Shown here piece by piece: positions 8,283-17,086 of a DNA stretch of 64,000 bases; position 1 is the stretch's first letter; the number at the start of each line of letters is the position of its first letter. The stretch is taken from contig NZ_JAMXHT010000001.1 in assembly GCF_023955655.1 (NCBI RefSeq), positions 434,001 to 498,000 of the forward strand. The letters run 5' to 3'. The notes beneath the pieces are model-generated. The model had not been told where the DNA came from and ran no database searches. It saw nothing but the letters and a program-made list of their open reading frames with translations. Position numbers and translations under genes: made by a program. This DNA is from Ralstonia soli (GTDB lineage Bacteria; Pseudomonadota; Gammaproteobacteria; Burkholderiales; Burkholderiaceae).

Positions 8283-9284
8283 ATGGACAGAGCAGAGCGA
8301 ACGGCGTTCGTGTTTGCCGGCGGCGGCAGCCTGGGCGCCATCGAGGCCGGCATGCTGCGCGAGCTGGTGGCCCGCGGCGTGGTGCCGGACATGGTGGTCG
8401 GCGCATCGGCCGGTGCCATCAACGCTGCGTTTTTCGCCTGCAATCCGCATGCGGCCGGCACCGCCCAGCTGGAAGCGCTGTGGCGGGGCGTGCGCCGCGC
8501 CGACGTGATGCCGTGGTCGTGGCGTGCCATGTTCGGCATGCTGGGCGGCCGCCGTGAACACCTGGTGGAAGCCTCCGGCCTGCAGCGCCTGCTGGCACGG
8601 CATTTCGCGCAGACCCCGCTGGAGGCCGCCACGCTGCCGCTGCACGTGGTGGCCACCGACATGCGAACCGGGGCCGAGGTGGTGTTGTCTTCCGGGGCCA
8701 TCGTGCCGGCCGTGCTGGCCAGCGCCGCCATCCCTGGCGTGTTTCCACCCGTGCGCATTGGAGACCGCCTGCTCATCGACGGCGGCGTCGCCAACAACAC
8801 GCCCATCTCCGCCGCCATCCGGCTCGGTGCCACGCGCGTGGTGGTGTTGCCCGCTGGCTTTGCCTGCGCTGACCGGCGCGCCCCGCGCAGTGCCATCGAA
8901 CACGCGCTGAATGCGTTGTCGCTGCTGGTGGCGCGTCAACTCGTGCAAGACCTGGAGCGCTGGGCCGGCCAGGTGCCCATCGCCGTGGTGCCGCCGCTGT
9001 GCCCGCTCGATATCTCGCCCTACGACTACACCCGCTGCGGTGAGTTGATCGACCGCGCGGCCGCCGCCACCGCTGCGTGGCTGGCCACGGGCGGTCTGGC
9101 GGGCACCGGCATTCCGGGTGCGTTGCGCGAGCACGATCACGACGATCATCATCCGAACTGCAGCGCCGACCTGCACGCCATGCCGCCGACCGGCGTGACG
9201 ATCGTCGAGGCACCGGACCGTGCGAGTGGTGCAGGTGGTGCGGGTGGTGCGGGTGGTGCGGGTGGCGCTTCGTCCCGCATGTAG
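8283..9284 (+). CDS. Patatin-like phospholipase
   Basis: A 333-residue patatin-family serine acyl hydrolase, likely cytoplasmic, acting on phospholipid or other acyl esters. The oxyanion-hole loop GGGSLGA is at 13-19, the nucleophile Ser42 is in GASAG, and the dyad Asp166 is in DGG. The catalytic domain ends near residue 270. The rest is a low-complexity tail with a His/Asp-rich patch (REHDHDDHH) and a Gly-Ala run encoded by a 9-bp repeat. The ATG at 8283 starts directly before the fold. The gene is convergent with the TPP-enzyme gene 30 bp away. Confidence 0.88.
   Translation: MDRAERTAFVFAGGGSLGAIEAGMLRELVARGVVPDMVVGASAGAINAAFFACNPHAAGTAQLEALWRGVRRADVMPWSWRAMFGMLGGRREHLVEASGLQRLLARHFAQTPLEAATLPLHVVATDMRTGAEVVLSSGAIVPAVLASAAIPGVFPPVRIGDRLLIDGGVANNTPISAAIRLGATRVVVLPAGFACADRRAPRSAIEHALNALSLLVARQLVQDLERWAGQVPIAVVPPLCPLDISPYDYTRCGELIDRAAAATAAWLATGGLAGTGIPGALREHDHDDHHPNCSADLHAMPPTGVTIVEAPDRASGAGGAGGAGGAGGASSRM
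9228..9263 (+). repeat. 9-bp coding tandem repeat in patatin C-terminus
   Basis: Four in-frame copies of GGTGCRGGT encode GAG-GAG-GAG-GAG near the end of the patatin gene. Because the unit is 9 bp, copy-number change would alter only tail length, not the frame. Confidence 0.85.
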
Positions 9285-9314
9285 CCGTTCAGGTGCGGGC
9301 GGCTCTGCGCGTGC

Positions 9315-11105
9315 TCACTCCTTGTGCACCGGAAACAGCGTCGACAGCACCTGTCGCGCCGTGCCCCGCAGTACGCCGCTGGCATCCGGGTCGCCATACG
9401 CCAGCGCGGTGGCAAAGTTGCGCGCCTGCTGCAGCGTGACGTGTGGCGGCAGCGGTGGCACGTCGGGGTCGGTCTTCACTTCCAGCACGACGGGGCGGTC
9501 CGCTGCGAGTGCTTCGTCCCAGGCGCCGACGATCCGATCGGGGTTGTCGACGTAGAGGCCCCGCAGGCCGATCAGCTCCGCAAACCGGTGATACGGCACG
9601 TCGGGGATGTCCTGCGAGGCCGGAAACTTCGGGTCGCCTTCCATCACGCGCTGCTCCCAGGTGACTTCGTTCAGGTCCTGGTTGTTGAGCACCATGCAGA
9701 TCCACTTGGGCGACTTCCATTGCTTCCAGTACTTCGCCACGGTGATGAGCTCGGCCATGTTGTTCATCTGCATGGCGCCGTCGCCCACGAGTGCGATGAC
9801 GGGCCGTTCGGGGTGTGCAAACTTGGCGGCAATCGCATACGGTACCGCTGCGCCCATCGAGGCCAGCCCGCCCGAGAGCGAGCCCATCATGCCGGGCTTG
9901 AACTTCAGATCGCGGGCATACCAGTTGGCACAGGTGCCCGAGTCGCAGGTGACGATCACGTTGTCGGGCAGCCTGGGGGACAGCTCCCAGAACACGCGCT
10001 GCGGGTTGATGGGGTAGGCCGGCTGCAGCGCGCGCTGTTCCAGCGTTTTCCACCAGCTCTCATTCCAGCGCGCAACACGTTCGGGCCAGTACCGGTCGGT
10101 CTTGCGCTGGAGCAGCGGCAGCAGCGCGCGCAGCGTCTGCGCGCTGTCACCGACGAGGTTCACTTCCATCGGGTACCGCAGCCCAAGCATGCCGGGGTCC
10201 AGGTCGATCTGCACACCGCGCGCCTCGCCCTCCTTGGGCAGGAACTCCGCATAGGGAAAGCCGGAGCCGATCATCAGCAGCGTGTCGCAGTGGTTCATCA
10301 GCTCCCAGCTCGGCTCGGTGCCCAGCAGGCCGATGGCGCCCGTCACGTAGGGCAGCGCATCGGGCAGCACGGCCTTGCCGAGTAGCGCCTTCGCCACGCC
10401 CGCGCCCAGCACGTCCGCCACCGCCGCCACTTCGGTGCCAGCCCCGAGTGCGCCTGCGCCGACCAGCATGGCGACCCTGCGGCCGCTGTTGAGGACCGCG
10501 GCGGCCCGTTCCAGATCCGCAGGCTGCGGCACCACGCTCGGCGCGCTATAACCTACGCCGGAGTGCACCGTGCCGTGCGCATGCGGCGGCGGCTTGTAGG
10601 GCATCTCCTGCAGATCGTTCGGCAACACCAGCGCCGTCACCCGGCGCTGCCCGATGGCGATACGCACGGCGCGGTCTAACAGATGCCGCACCTGGGCGGG
10701 CACGCTGGCCTGGTGTACGAACGCGCCGGCCACATCGCGGAACATCGCCACCAGATCGACTTCCTGCTGGTAGTGCCCGCCGACGGCCGTGCGCGCCTGC
10801 TGCCCCACGATGGCCAGCACCGGCATGTGGTCCAGCCGCGCGTCGTACAGCCCGGTGACGAGGTGTGCGGCGCCGGGGCCCGAGGTCGCCATGCACACGC
10901 CCAGCTCGCCCGTGAACTTGGCGTGCGCAGAGGCCATGAAGGCGGCCATCTCTTCATGCCGCACCTGCACGAATTCGATCTTGCCGCCGGCGCGCTGCAA
11001 CGCGCCGAACATGCCGTTGATCCCATCCCCGGGATAGCCAAAGATGCGCCGCACCCCCCATTCATGGAGGCGCGCGACGAGGAAGTCGCAGACGGTGGCT
11101 TGCAT
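9315..11105 (-). CDS. Thiamine pyrophosphate-requiring enzyme, pyruvate oxidase/POX-B type
   Basis: A 596-residue ThDP-dependent enzyme with the three domains of the acetolactate synthase/pyruvate oxidase group. The N-terminal PYR domain has the cofactor Glu in VRHEEMAAFMASAHAK, a middle FAD/DHS-like domain follows (residues about 190-330), and the C-terminal PP domain has the GDG-N motif (GDGAMQMNNMAEL, near 440). The likely reaction is oxidative decarboxylation of pyruvate to acetate with quinone, but the exact substrate cannot be read from sequence; PoxB of E. coli is the nearest well-known relative. The ATG follows AGGACCCATC. It is 14 bp downstream of the hemerythrin gene and probably in the same operon, which hints at an oxygen or redox stress role. 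Confidence 0.8.
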   Translation of the reverse strand: MQATVCDFLVARLHEWGVRRIFGYPGDGINGMFGALQRAGGKIEFVQVRHEEMAAFMASAHAKFTGELGVCMATSGPGAAHLVTGLYDARLDHMPVLAIVGQQARTAVGGHYQQEVDLVAMFRDVAGAFVHQASVPAQVRHLLDRAVRIAIGQRRVTALVLPNDLQEMPYKPPPHAHGTVHSGVGYSAPSVVPQPADLERAAAVLNSGRRVAMLVGAGALGAGTEVAAVADVLGAGVAKALLGKAVLPDALPYVTGAIGLLGTEPSWELMNHCDTLLMIGSGFPYAEFLPKEGEARGVQIDLDPGMLGLRYPMEVNLVGDSAQTLRALLPLLQRKTDRYWPERVARWNESWWKTLEQRALQPAYPINPQRVFWELSPRLPDNVIVTCDSGTCANWYARDLKFKPGMMGSLSGGLASMGAAVPYAIAAKFAHPERPVIALVGDGAMQMNNMAELITVAKYWKQWKSPKWICMVLNNQDLNEVTWEQRVMEGDPKFPASQDIPDVPYHRFAELIGLRGLYVDNPDRIVGAWDEALAADRPVVLEVKTDPDVPPLPPHVTLQQARNFATALAYGDPDASGVLRGTARQVLSTLFPVHKE

Positions 11106-11119
11106 GATGGGTCCTGTGC

Positions 11120-11599
11120 TCAGGTGGACGCGTTCTCCGACAGCAGCGCTTCCTTGCGCGCCGTCATCGGCGCTTGCAGCGAGGTGAGGTCGACGTGCTG
11201 GTGTATCAGCTTCGGAAACAGCTCGGTCTCCTCTTCCTCCACGTGGTGCGAGACGTACTCGGCCAGAACGGTGAACCTGGCGGCGAACAGGTCGTCGCCC
11301 GCGTGCATGCCGGACAACTGGCGGATCAGGTCTTTCGCGCTCGCGTGCTCGACCACCGCCTCGTCGAGCAGGTCCTTGAAGGCTTCACCGCCGTTGTCGC
11401 GCACGAACGGATAGAACAGTTCCTCTTCGAGCTGGGTGTGGACAGTCAACTTTTCACACGCTTCGCGCACGATCTGCTCACACGCGCCGGTGTCCTTTTC
11501 CTGCTGGAACGCCTTGAAGAGTTTCTTCACCTCGCGGTGATCGTCCAGCAGCATCGACAGCACGGCGCGTTGCGCCACGGGAATCTCGGCTTTGTTCAT
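11120..11599 (-). CDS. Hemerythrin HHE domain protein
   Basis: A 159-residue protein with a four-helix hemerythrin-like fold. The expected iron ligands are visible: DDHREVKKLF (His21), HTQLEEELFYPF, VEHASAKDLI and SHHVEEEETELFPK. Such proteins bind a di-iron centre and sense or buffer oxygen, NO or peroxide in the cytoplasm. It precedes the TPP-oxidase gene by 14 bp on the same strand and is divergent from the PRC-barrel gene. The ATG follows CGGAGAGCCCC. Confidence 0.87.
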   Translation of the reverse strand: MNKAEIPVAQRAVLSMLLDDHREVKKLFKAFQQEKDTGACEQIVREACEKLTVHTQLEEELFYPFVRDNGGEAFKDLLDEAVVEHASAKDLIRQLSGMHAGDDLFAARFTVLAEYVSHHVEEEETELFPKLIHQHVDLTSLQAPMTARKEALLSENAST

Positions 11600-11798
11600 G
11601 GGGCTCTCCGGGTGAGGTCGTGTTGGAATACGCCGTACCGTCGAGCAAGCGCCATGCCGTGCGCGTGTTGCCCCGGGGCGAGATGCCTCAGGCAGGTTTC
11701 ATGCTGATGCGGGTGATTGCGTGCGAGCGTCTTCGCGCAGATGCGCGGTGCGTCGCACACCATCCTCAACGCAACTGAATCGATGGGAGATAACTGCC

Positions 11799-12263
11799 AT
11801 GCAAACCACGACAACCGGCACCGGCCTTGGCACCGCTGCTGACGTAGGAACCACCGGCGGCGTACGCATGCGCATCATCGGGCGTGCCGATGTGGCGTCA
11901 TCCGGCCCGGGTCCGGAACTGATGGCCGCCGATACGCTGGAGGGCGATCGCGTCGTCAACCTCAACGGAGAAGACCTCGGCAAGATCACCGACATCATGC
12001 TCGACGTGCAGCGCGGCCGCATCGCGTATGCGGTCATGTCGGTGGGCGGCTTCCTTGGCATTGGCGACAAGCTCTTCGCCGTGCCGTGGAGCGCCATGTC
12101 GCTCGACATCGACCGCAAGTGCTTCGTGCTCGATGCCGACAAGGACCGCCTGGAGTCGGCTCCCGGCTTCGACAAGGACCACTGGCCCGCGATGGCCGAT
12201 TCGACCTGGGCCACATCCATCCACGAGTACTACGGTTCGCGCCCGTACTGGGAAGAGTACTGA
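11799..12263 (+). CDS. PRC-barrel domain protein
   Basis: A 154-residue protein. After a flexible Thr/Gly-rich N-terminus, residues about 40-120 form a PRC-barrel (LEGDRVVNLNGEDLGKI, IMLDVQRGRIAYAVMSVGG, DKLFAVPWSAM). The C-terminus ends in an aromatic patch (WATSIHEYYGSRPYWEEY, 18 residues). PRC-barrel proteins of this size are often stress- or stationary-phase-induced in Burkholderiales; the molecular role is not known. The ATG at 11799 follows GGGAGA; the upstream part of the frame has no start signal. It is divergent from the hemerythrin gene across about 200 bp. Confidence 0.82.
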   Translation: MQTTTTGTGLGTAADVGTTGGVRMRIIGRADVASSGPGPELMAADTLEGDRVVNLNGEDLGKITDIMLDVQRGRIAYAVMSVGGFLGIGDKLFAVPWSAMSLDIDRKCFVLDADKDRLESAPGFDKDHWPAMADSTWATSIHEYYGSRPYWEEY

Positions 12264-12536
<273 letters not shown>

Positions 12537-12543
12537 CACCCGC

Positions 12544-12580
12544 GCCCGCATCGCCCATCGGCATGCGGGCGTTTTTGTTT
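12544..12580 (+). terminator. Rho-independent terminator
   Basis: The stem GCCCGCAT (12544-12551) pairs with ATGCGGGC (12563-12570) and is followed by GTTTTTGTTT. It ends the PRC-barrel/small protein transcript just before the convergent VOC gene. Confidence 0.88.
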
Positions 12581-12590
12581 GCATTCCCTG

Positions 12591-12944
12591 CTAGCGGTGC
12601 GCGAGGATGTTCACCACGTTGCCGAACGGATCCCGCACGTAGAAGCGGCGCACGCCCCATGGCTCGTCGGTCATCGCATAGACGATCTCCACACCCAGCG
12701 CCTGTGCCCGCGCGTGCACGGCATCGACGTCATCCACTTCCACTGACAGCCCCGGTACGGGCGTGCCCGCACCGCCCTCGCTCGCAATGCTGACCTGCGG
12801 CGCCATTGTGGCGTGTGTGTTGGCAAAGGTGACGATCCAGCCGTGGTCCATCACGGCTTCCAGGCCGAGCAGCTCGGCATAGAACGCGCGGGCGCGCGCC
12901 GGGTCGGCGGCATACAGGTTCGGAACAATGCGACGGACGGCCAT
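12591..12944 (-). CDS. VOC family (glyoxalase-like) protein
   Basis: A 117-residue vicinal oxygen chelate protein. Two beta-alpha-beta-beta-beta modules are visible: RRIVPNLYAADPARARAFY at the start and SVEVDDVDAVHARAQALGVEI to RFYVRDPFGNVVNILAH at the end. The family includes lyases, dioxygenases and resistance proteins; the DPFGN ending fits glyoxalase/bleomycin-resistance-like members, but no substrate can be assigned. The ATG at 12944 has AGAGG upstream. It is divergent from the aminotransferase gene across 125 bp. Confidence 0.83.
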   Translation of the reverse strand: MAVRRIVPNLYAADPARARAFYAELLGLEAVMDHGWIVTFANTHATMAPQVSIASEGGAGTPVPGLSVEVDDVDAVHARAQALGVEIVYAMTDEPWGVRRFYVRDPFGNVVNILAHR

Positions 12945-13069
12945 GCGGAGCCTCTTGTGCAAAAAGGGGTGGCGCCATTGTAGGCAGGGCTGTGACGGTG
13001 TGTTCGCATGCGCGCGCGGCACACATCACGTAAAGTGGCGGGCACTCGAACCACAGAGACACGCACGCC

Positions 13070-14278
13070 ATGGAATTCCTGCAATCGCTGCTGGCCCCGC
13101 GCCTGCAAAACGTTGAAACCTCCGCCATCCGCGAACTCTTCAAGGTGCTCGGCAAGCCGGGCCTGATCTCGTTTGCCGGCGGCTTTCCGGATTCCGCCCT
13201 GTTCGACGTGGAAGGCCTGAAGGCTGCCGCCGACAGCGCACTCGCCAACGACGCCGCCCGCGCCCTGCAATATGGCGCCACCGAGGGCTTCGAGCCGCTG
13301 CGCGAGGCCATCGTCGACCTGATGAAAGTGCGCGGCGCCACCATCGCCAACACCGACATCCTCGTCACCACCGGCTCGCAGCAAGGGCTCGATCTGCTGG
13401 GCAAGGTGCTGATCGGCGAAGGCGACACGGTGCTGACCGAGGCGCCTACATTCCTCGCAGCCATTCAGGCGTTCAAGCTGTACGGCGCCAAGGTGGCCGG
13501 CGTGCCGACCGATGAAGATGGCCTGGACGTCGATGCGCTGGAGAAGACGCTCGCCACCGCGCGGCCCAAGTTCCTCTACGTCATCCCGAACTTCGGCAAC
13601 CCAAGCGGCGCGCTGATGAGCCTGGAGCGCCGCAAGCGCCTGCTGGACGTGGCCGTGCGCCACAACCTGCTGCTGGTGGAAGACGACCCCTACGGCGAGC
13701 TGTATTTCGACGCGCCCCCGCCGCCGTCGCTGTATGCGCTCTCGCAACAGACCGATGGCGCACAGGGCCGCGTGATCTACCTGGGCAGCCTGTCGAAGGT
13801 GGTGGCGCCCGGCCTGCGTGTGGGCTGGATGATTGCCTCGCAGCCGGTGCTGGGCAACGCGGTCATGGTCAAGCAGTTTGCCGATGCGCACACCTCCACG
13901 TTTGCACAGGCCACGGCTGCAGCCTACCTGCGCAGCCATCGCCTGGAAACGGTGCTGCCGCGCACGCGCGCTGCCTACGCCGAACGCGCCCACGCCATGG
14001 CGGACGGCCTGCGTGCGCTGCTGCCCGAGAGCGAGCTGACCTTCAACCGCCCGCGCGGCGGCATGTTCCTGTGGGGCGCGCTGCCGGGCCGCAATGCGGG
14101 TGACGTGGCCAAGGTGGCCATCGAGCGTGGCGTGGCCTTCGTGCCCGGTGCAGCGTTCTACCCCGTCGACCCGGACCGCTCCACGCTGCGTCTGTCGTAC
14201 GCCACGTCGTCGCTCGCGCAGGTGGAAGAGGGCGTGCGCAAGCTGGCCGGCGCCATCGGCGAGTGCAAGCGCGGCTGA
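13070..14278 (+). CDS. PLP-dependent aminotransferase, class I/II (2-aminoadipate type)
   Basis: A 402-residue fold-type I aminotransferase of the LysN/MocR-catalytic-domain group. Conserved elements are Asn177 in NPSG, Asp206/Tyr208 in EDDPYGEL and the Schiff-base Lys243 in GSLSKVVAPGLRVGW. These enzymes transfer amino groups from 2-aminoadipate, aromatic or branched-chain amino acids to 2-oxoglutarate; the substrate is not fixed by sequence. Length is normal. It is the first gene of a tight run: AraC-type regulator, VOC protein and a small membrane protein follow with 12-bp spacing or start-stop overlaps. Confidence 0.87.
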   Translation: MEFLQSLLAPRLQNVETSAIRELFKVLGKPGLISFAGGFPDSALFDVEGLKAAADSALANDAARALQYGATEGFEPLREAIVDLMKVRGATIANTDILVTTGSQQGLDLLGKVLIGEGDTVLTEAPTFLAAIQAFKLYGAKVAGVPTDEDGLDVDALEKTLATARPKFLYVIPNFGNPSGALMSLERRKRLLDVAVRHNLLLVEDDPYGELYFDAPPPPSLYALSQQTDGAQGRVIYLGSLSKVVAPGLRVGWMIASQPVLGNAVMVKQFADAHTSTFAQATAAAYLRSHRLETVLPRTRAAYAERAHAMADGLRALLPESELTFNRPRGGMFLWGALPGRNAGDVAKVAIERGVAFVPGAAFYPVDPDRSTLRLSYATSSLAQVEEGVRKLAGAIGECKRG

Positions 14279-14290
14279 TGGCCGGCGCAG

Positions 14291-14821
14291 GTGGCGGTGG
14301 CGGCGCAGGCGGCGGTGGCCAAGACACCCGCTGACGCGCAGCAAGACCCGGCGCTGCTGCGCCGCCTGCTGCGCGCCAAAGACCGCATGGACGCCGCCTC
14401 GCACGAGGCGTGGCCCGTCAAGCGGCTGGCCGAGGTGAGCGGCGTGTCGGAGGCGCACTTCGCACGCTCGTTCAAGCAGGCCTTCGGCATTCCGCCGCAC
14501 CGCTACCTGCTCACACGCCGCATCGAGCAGGCCGCCACCCTGCTGCGCGATACCGACCTGCCCATCACCGACATCGCCTTCGCCACCGGGTGGGAGAGCC
14601 TGGGCACCTTCGGCCGCATCTTCCGCGACATCACCGGGCAGAGCCCCAGCGCCCTGCGCCGCACGGCCCAGGCCGGCGCCGCGCAGCAACAACTCGACCG
14701 CGTGCCCGCCTGTGTCTTGAAGGCGGCACAGCGGCCCGACCTCATCACAGCAGTTTCGGAGAAGCGCCGGCAGTTGGCGGAGGGTACAAATCCGTCGCCT
14801 ACCCACAACAAGGAGCGGTGA
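14291..14821 (+). CDS. AraC-type HTH transcriptional regulator (DNA-binding domain only)
   Basis: About 176 residues with a double helix-turn-helix of the AraC/XylS family at residues about 25-125 (WPVKRLAEVSGVSEAHFARSF and ITDIAFATGWESLGTFGRIF, each a region rather than full motif). There is no N-terminal ligand-binding domain, and the C-terminus is a short tail. The start is a GTG in a GGTGGCGGTGGCG stretch, 12 bp after the aminotransferase stop; the exact start is uncertain. Its TGA overlaps the ATG of the next gene (ATGA), so the two are coupled. It may regulate this small operon. Confidence 0.78.
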   Translation: MAVAAQAAVAKTPADAQQDPALLRRLLRAKDRMDAASHEAWPVKRLAEVSGVSEAHFARSFKQAFGIPPHRYLLTRRIEQAATLLRDTDLPITDIAFATGWESLGTFGRIFRDITGQSPSALRRTAQAGAAQQQLDRVPACVLKAAQRPDLITAVSEKRRQLAEGTNPSPTHNKER

Positions 14822-15238
14822 TGAGCCAAGGAATCAATGTCGTCGGGCTGTATGTGGACGATCAGGATGCGGCGCTGGCGTTCTATGTCGACAAGCTGGG
14901 TTTTCGCGTGCATACCGATGTGCGCAACGGCCCGTACCGGTGGTTGACGGTGCAGCATCCGGAGCAGCCGTCGTTTCAGCTTGGCCTGTTCCAGCCCGGC
15001 CCCCCCCATCCACGATGAAGCCACCGCGCAGACGCTGCGCGCCATGGTCGCCAAGGGCGCGATGCCGCCGCTGGTGCTGACCGTCGCCGACTGCCGGGCC
15101 ACTTACGCGCAACTGCGCGAGCGCGGCGTGGAGTTCACGCAAGAACCCATCGACCGCTTCGGCAGCGTCGACGCCGGTTTCCGTGATCCCGCCGGCAACG
15201 GCTGGAAGATGATCCAGGCCGCGCGAGGTACACAGTGA
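14821..15238 (+). pseudogene. VOC family protein gene with a +1 frameshift in a C-run
   Basis: The first 60 codons (MSQGINVVGLYVDDQDAALAF onward) form a typical VOC start ending in LGLFQPG. The frame then breaks at a run of eight C residues (15000-15007). Continuation in the next frame (PPIHDEATAQTLRAMVAKGA to DPAGNGWKMIQAARGTQ) completes the fold. With seven C residues the protein would be 138 residues and intact. The gene has a good ribosome binding site (AAGGAGCGG) and coupled neighbours. So this is a recent mutation, a phase-variable tract or a sequencing error. Confidence 0.85.
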
Positions 15239-15483
15239 GTGCGCGCACCGGCATTCGCCAGTTTCACCGGTGGGTATCGATGATCTTCACGCTCACCGTC
15301 ATCGCCAACTTTGTCGCGATGGCGCGGGGTACGCCGCCGGCATGGATCACCTATGCGCCGCTGTTGCCGCTGGCGCTGTTGCTGATCACGGGGCTGTCTC
15401 TGTTTGCGTTGCCGTATGTGGAGCGGCGTACCGCGCGACGCGCTTCTGCTGCTTCCAACCCAACCTCAAGCGCGAGCGTTTGA
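15235..15483 (+). CDS. Small two-span membrane protein
   Basis: An 82-residue protein with two hydrophobic segments (WVSMIFTLTVIANFVAMA and APLLPLALLLITGLSLFALP) separated by a short loop, then a basic, Ser-rich tail. It resembles small uncharacterised inner-membrane proteins. The GTG start overlaps the stop of the VOC gene (GTGA), which supports expression as the last gene of the aminotransferase operon. The tail runs directly into the 42-bp minisatellite. Confidence 0.75.
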   Translation: MSARTGIRQFHRWVSMIFTLTVIANFVAMARGTPPAWITYAPLLPLALLLITGLSLFALPYVERRTARRASAASNPTSSASV

Positions 15484-15487
15484 GCAC

Positions 15488-15815
15488 CGAAGGCCGAGTT
15501 TTGAACTCCGGGCGTCGAGCTTTTTTGTCGGCACGCCGAGCTCGGAACTCGGAGCGTCGAGCTTTTTGCTCGGCACACCGAGCTCAGGACTCGGGGCGTC
15601 GAGCTTTTTTCTCGGCACGCCGAGCTCAGGACTCGGAGCGTCGAGCTTTTTGCTCGGCACGTCGAGCTCAGGACTCGGGGCACCGAGCTTTTTTCTCGGC
15701 ACGCCGAGCTCGGAACTCGGGGCACCGAGCTTTTTTCTCGGCTCGTCGAGCTCAGGACTCGGGGCACCGAGCTTTTTTCTCCACACGCCGAGTTCAGGAC
15801 CCGAAAAACGAGGCT
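15488..15815 (+). repeat. 42-bp minisatellite of terminator-like hairpins (about 7.5 units)
   Basis: The box CGAGCTTTTT recurs at 15516, 15558, 15600, 15642, 15684, 15726 and 15768, exactly 42 bp apart. Each unit holds a CCGAG/CTCGG dyad and a short stem (CTCGG, 4-base loop, CCGAG or TCGAG) directly followed by C and 5-6 T residues, the form of an intrinsic terminator on the plus strand. Because 42 is a multiple of three, several frames are open through it as 14-residue repeats. It fills the gap between the small membrane protein gene and the convergent MFS gene; no other gene is seen there. Confidence 0.9.
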
Positions 15816-15826
15816 GATCCCTTTGG

Positions 15827-17026
15827 CTATCCATGCGCGCCTGACGTGGCCGGCTGCTCCGTAGCCGGCGCAGGCTCATGGCGGAGGCCACTGCGCCACA
15901 GCACCACCGCCACCACATGACACCCCGCCGCCGCCCAGCCCAGCAGGCCCGGGCCGCCATGGGCCAGTGCCAGCGCGCCCACGCTGGAACCCAGCGCAAT
16001 TCCCACATACACCGCAGACGCATGCAGCGACAGCGTGATCGGCGACACGTCCGGCGCCAGGCAGATCAGCCGCGTGGCCTGCGCCGGGCCGAAGCCCCAG
16101 CCCGCCATGCCCCACAGCACGACCGCGCCGATGGCGATGGCGCCTGCCGTGGCACCGTGCAGCACCTGCGCTGACAGCGAGAGCACCGAGAACGCCAGCA
16201 CGATGCCTGCGCTGCTCACGGCCAGCACGCGCGCCACGCCTGCGCGGTCGGTCATGTGGCCGCCCAGGCCGGTGCCCACCGCGGCAAAGCTGCCGACCAG
16301 GAACAGCACGATGCCCACGTGCTGCGGCGCAAAGCCCAGGCCCTGCACAAAGAACGGCGCGACATACGTGTAGAACGTGAAGCCGCCCGCCGCCCACAGC
16401 GCCGACACCGCCAGCGCACCGAGCATGCCGGGCCGGCGCGCCACGCTCAGGCGTTGCGCCAGCGTGGTCACGCTGTGCGGCAGCGCGCGCGGCAGGCCGA
16501 AGGCGAGGCCCGCCGTGGCCAGCGCAGACAGCACGCCGCACGCCACGAAGGTCGCGCGCCAGTCGCCCTGCGCGGCGATCCACGCGCCCAGCGGCACGCC
16601 AAGCGCCACCGCCACCGTGCCGCCGCCCGTGATGATGGCGAGCGCCGTGCCGCTGCGTGCTGCCGGCACCAGCGAGGTCGCCACCGCATTGGCCGTCGGC
16701 AGGAACACCCCGGCCGCCAGCGCCAGCAGCACCCGCGCCGCCATCAGCTGGCCGAAGCTGTGCGCCCCCGCGGCCAGCAAGTTGCCCGCCGCAAAGATGG
16801 CCAGCGCGCCGATCAGCACGCGGCGCCGATCGACGTTGCCCAGCAGCGTCGCCATCACGGGCGAGCCCACGGCGTACGTCACCGCAAACACGGTGACGAG
16901 CTGCCCGGCCGCAGGCACGCTCACCCCCAGGTCTGCGGCGAGCACCGGCAGCAGGCCGGCGATCATGAAACCTTCGGTGCCGATGGCGAACGCGCCCAGG
17001 CACAACCACCACAGCGATGCCGGCAT
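15827..17026 (-). CDS. MFS transporter (DHA1 / AraJ-like drug efflux type)
   Basis: A 399-residue inner-membrane protein with about 12 hydrophobic spans. The MFS loop 2-3 motif is present in the form GSPVMATLLGNVDRRRVL and the DHA1-type motif C region lies in the fifth span (GGGTVAVALGVPLGAW). This group exports drugs, sugars or metabolites by proton antiport. The ATG follows CAGGAGCCGACC. It is 60 bp downstream of the GST gene on the same strand. Confidence 0.85.
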   Translation of the reverse strand: MPASLWWLCLGAFAIGTEGFMIAGLLPVLAADLGVSVPAAGQLVTVFAVTYAVGSPVMATLLGNVDRRRVLIGALAIFAAGNLLAAGAHSFGQLMAARVLLALAAGVFLPTANAVATSLVPAARSGTALAIITGGGTVAVALGVPLGAWIAAQGDWRATFVACGVLSALATAGLAFGLPRALPHSVTTLAQRLSVARRPGMLGALAVSALWAAGGFTFYTYVAPFFVQGLGFAPQHVGIVLFLVGSFAAVGTGLGGHMTDRAGVARVLAVSSAGIVLAFSVLSLSAQVLHGATAGAIAIGAVVLWGMAGWGFGPAQATRLICLAPDVSPITLSLHASAVYVGIALGSSVGALALAHGGPGLLGWAAAGCHVVAVVLWRSGLRHEPAPATEQPATSGAHG

Positions 17027-17086
17027 GGTCGGCTCCTGTCAGAAGAGCAAAGCGAAAAGAGGCGGAGCGCGATGGCCCCGCAGGCG

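Noticed and set aside
15466-16023. Repeat proteins of 14-residue units on both strands over the minisatellite
   Set aside because: A 42-bp period keeps every frame open. The frames have no start signals and the DNA shows terminator structure instead.
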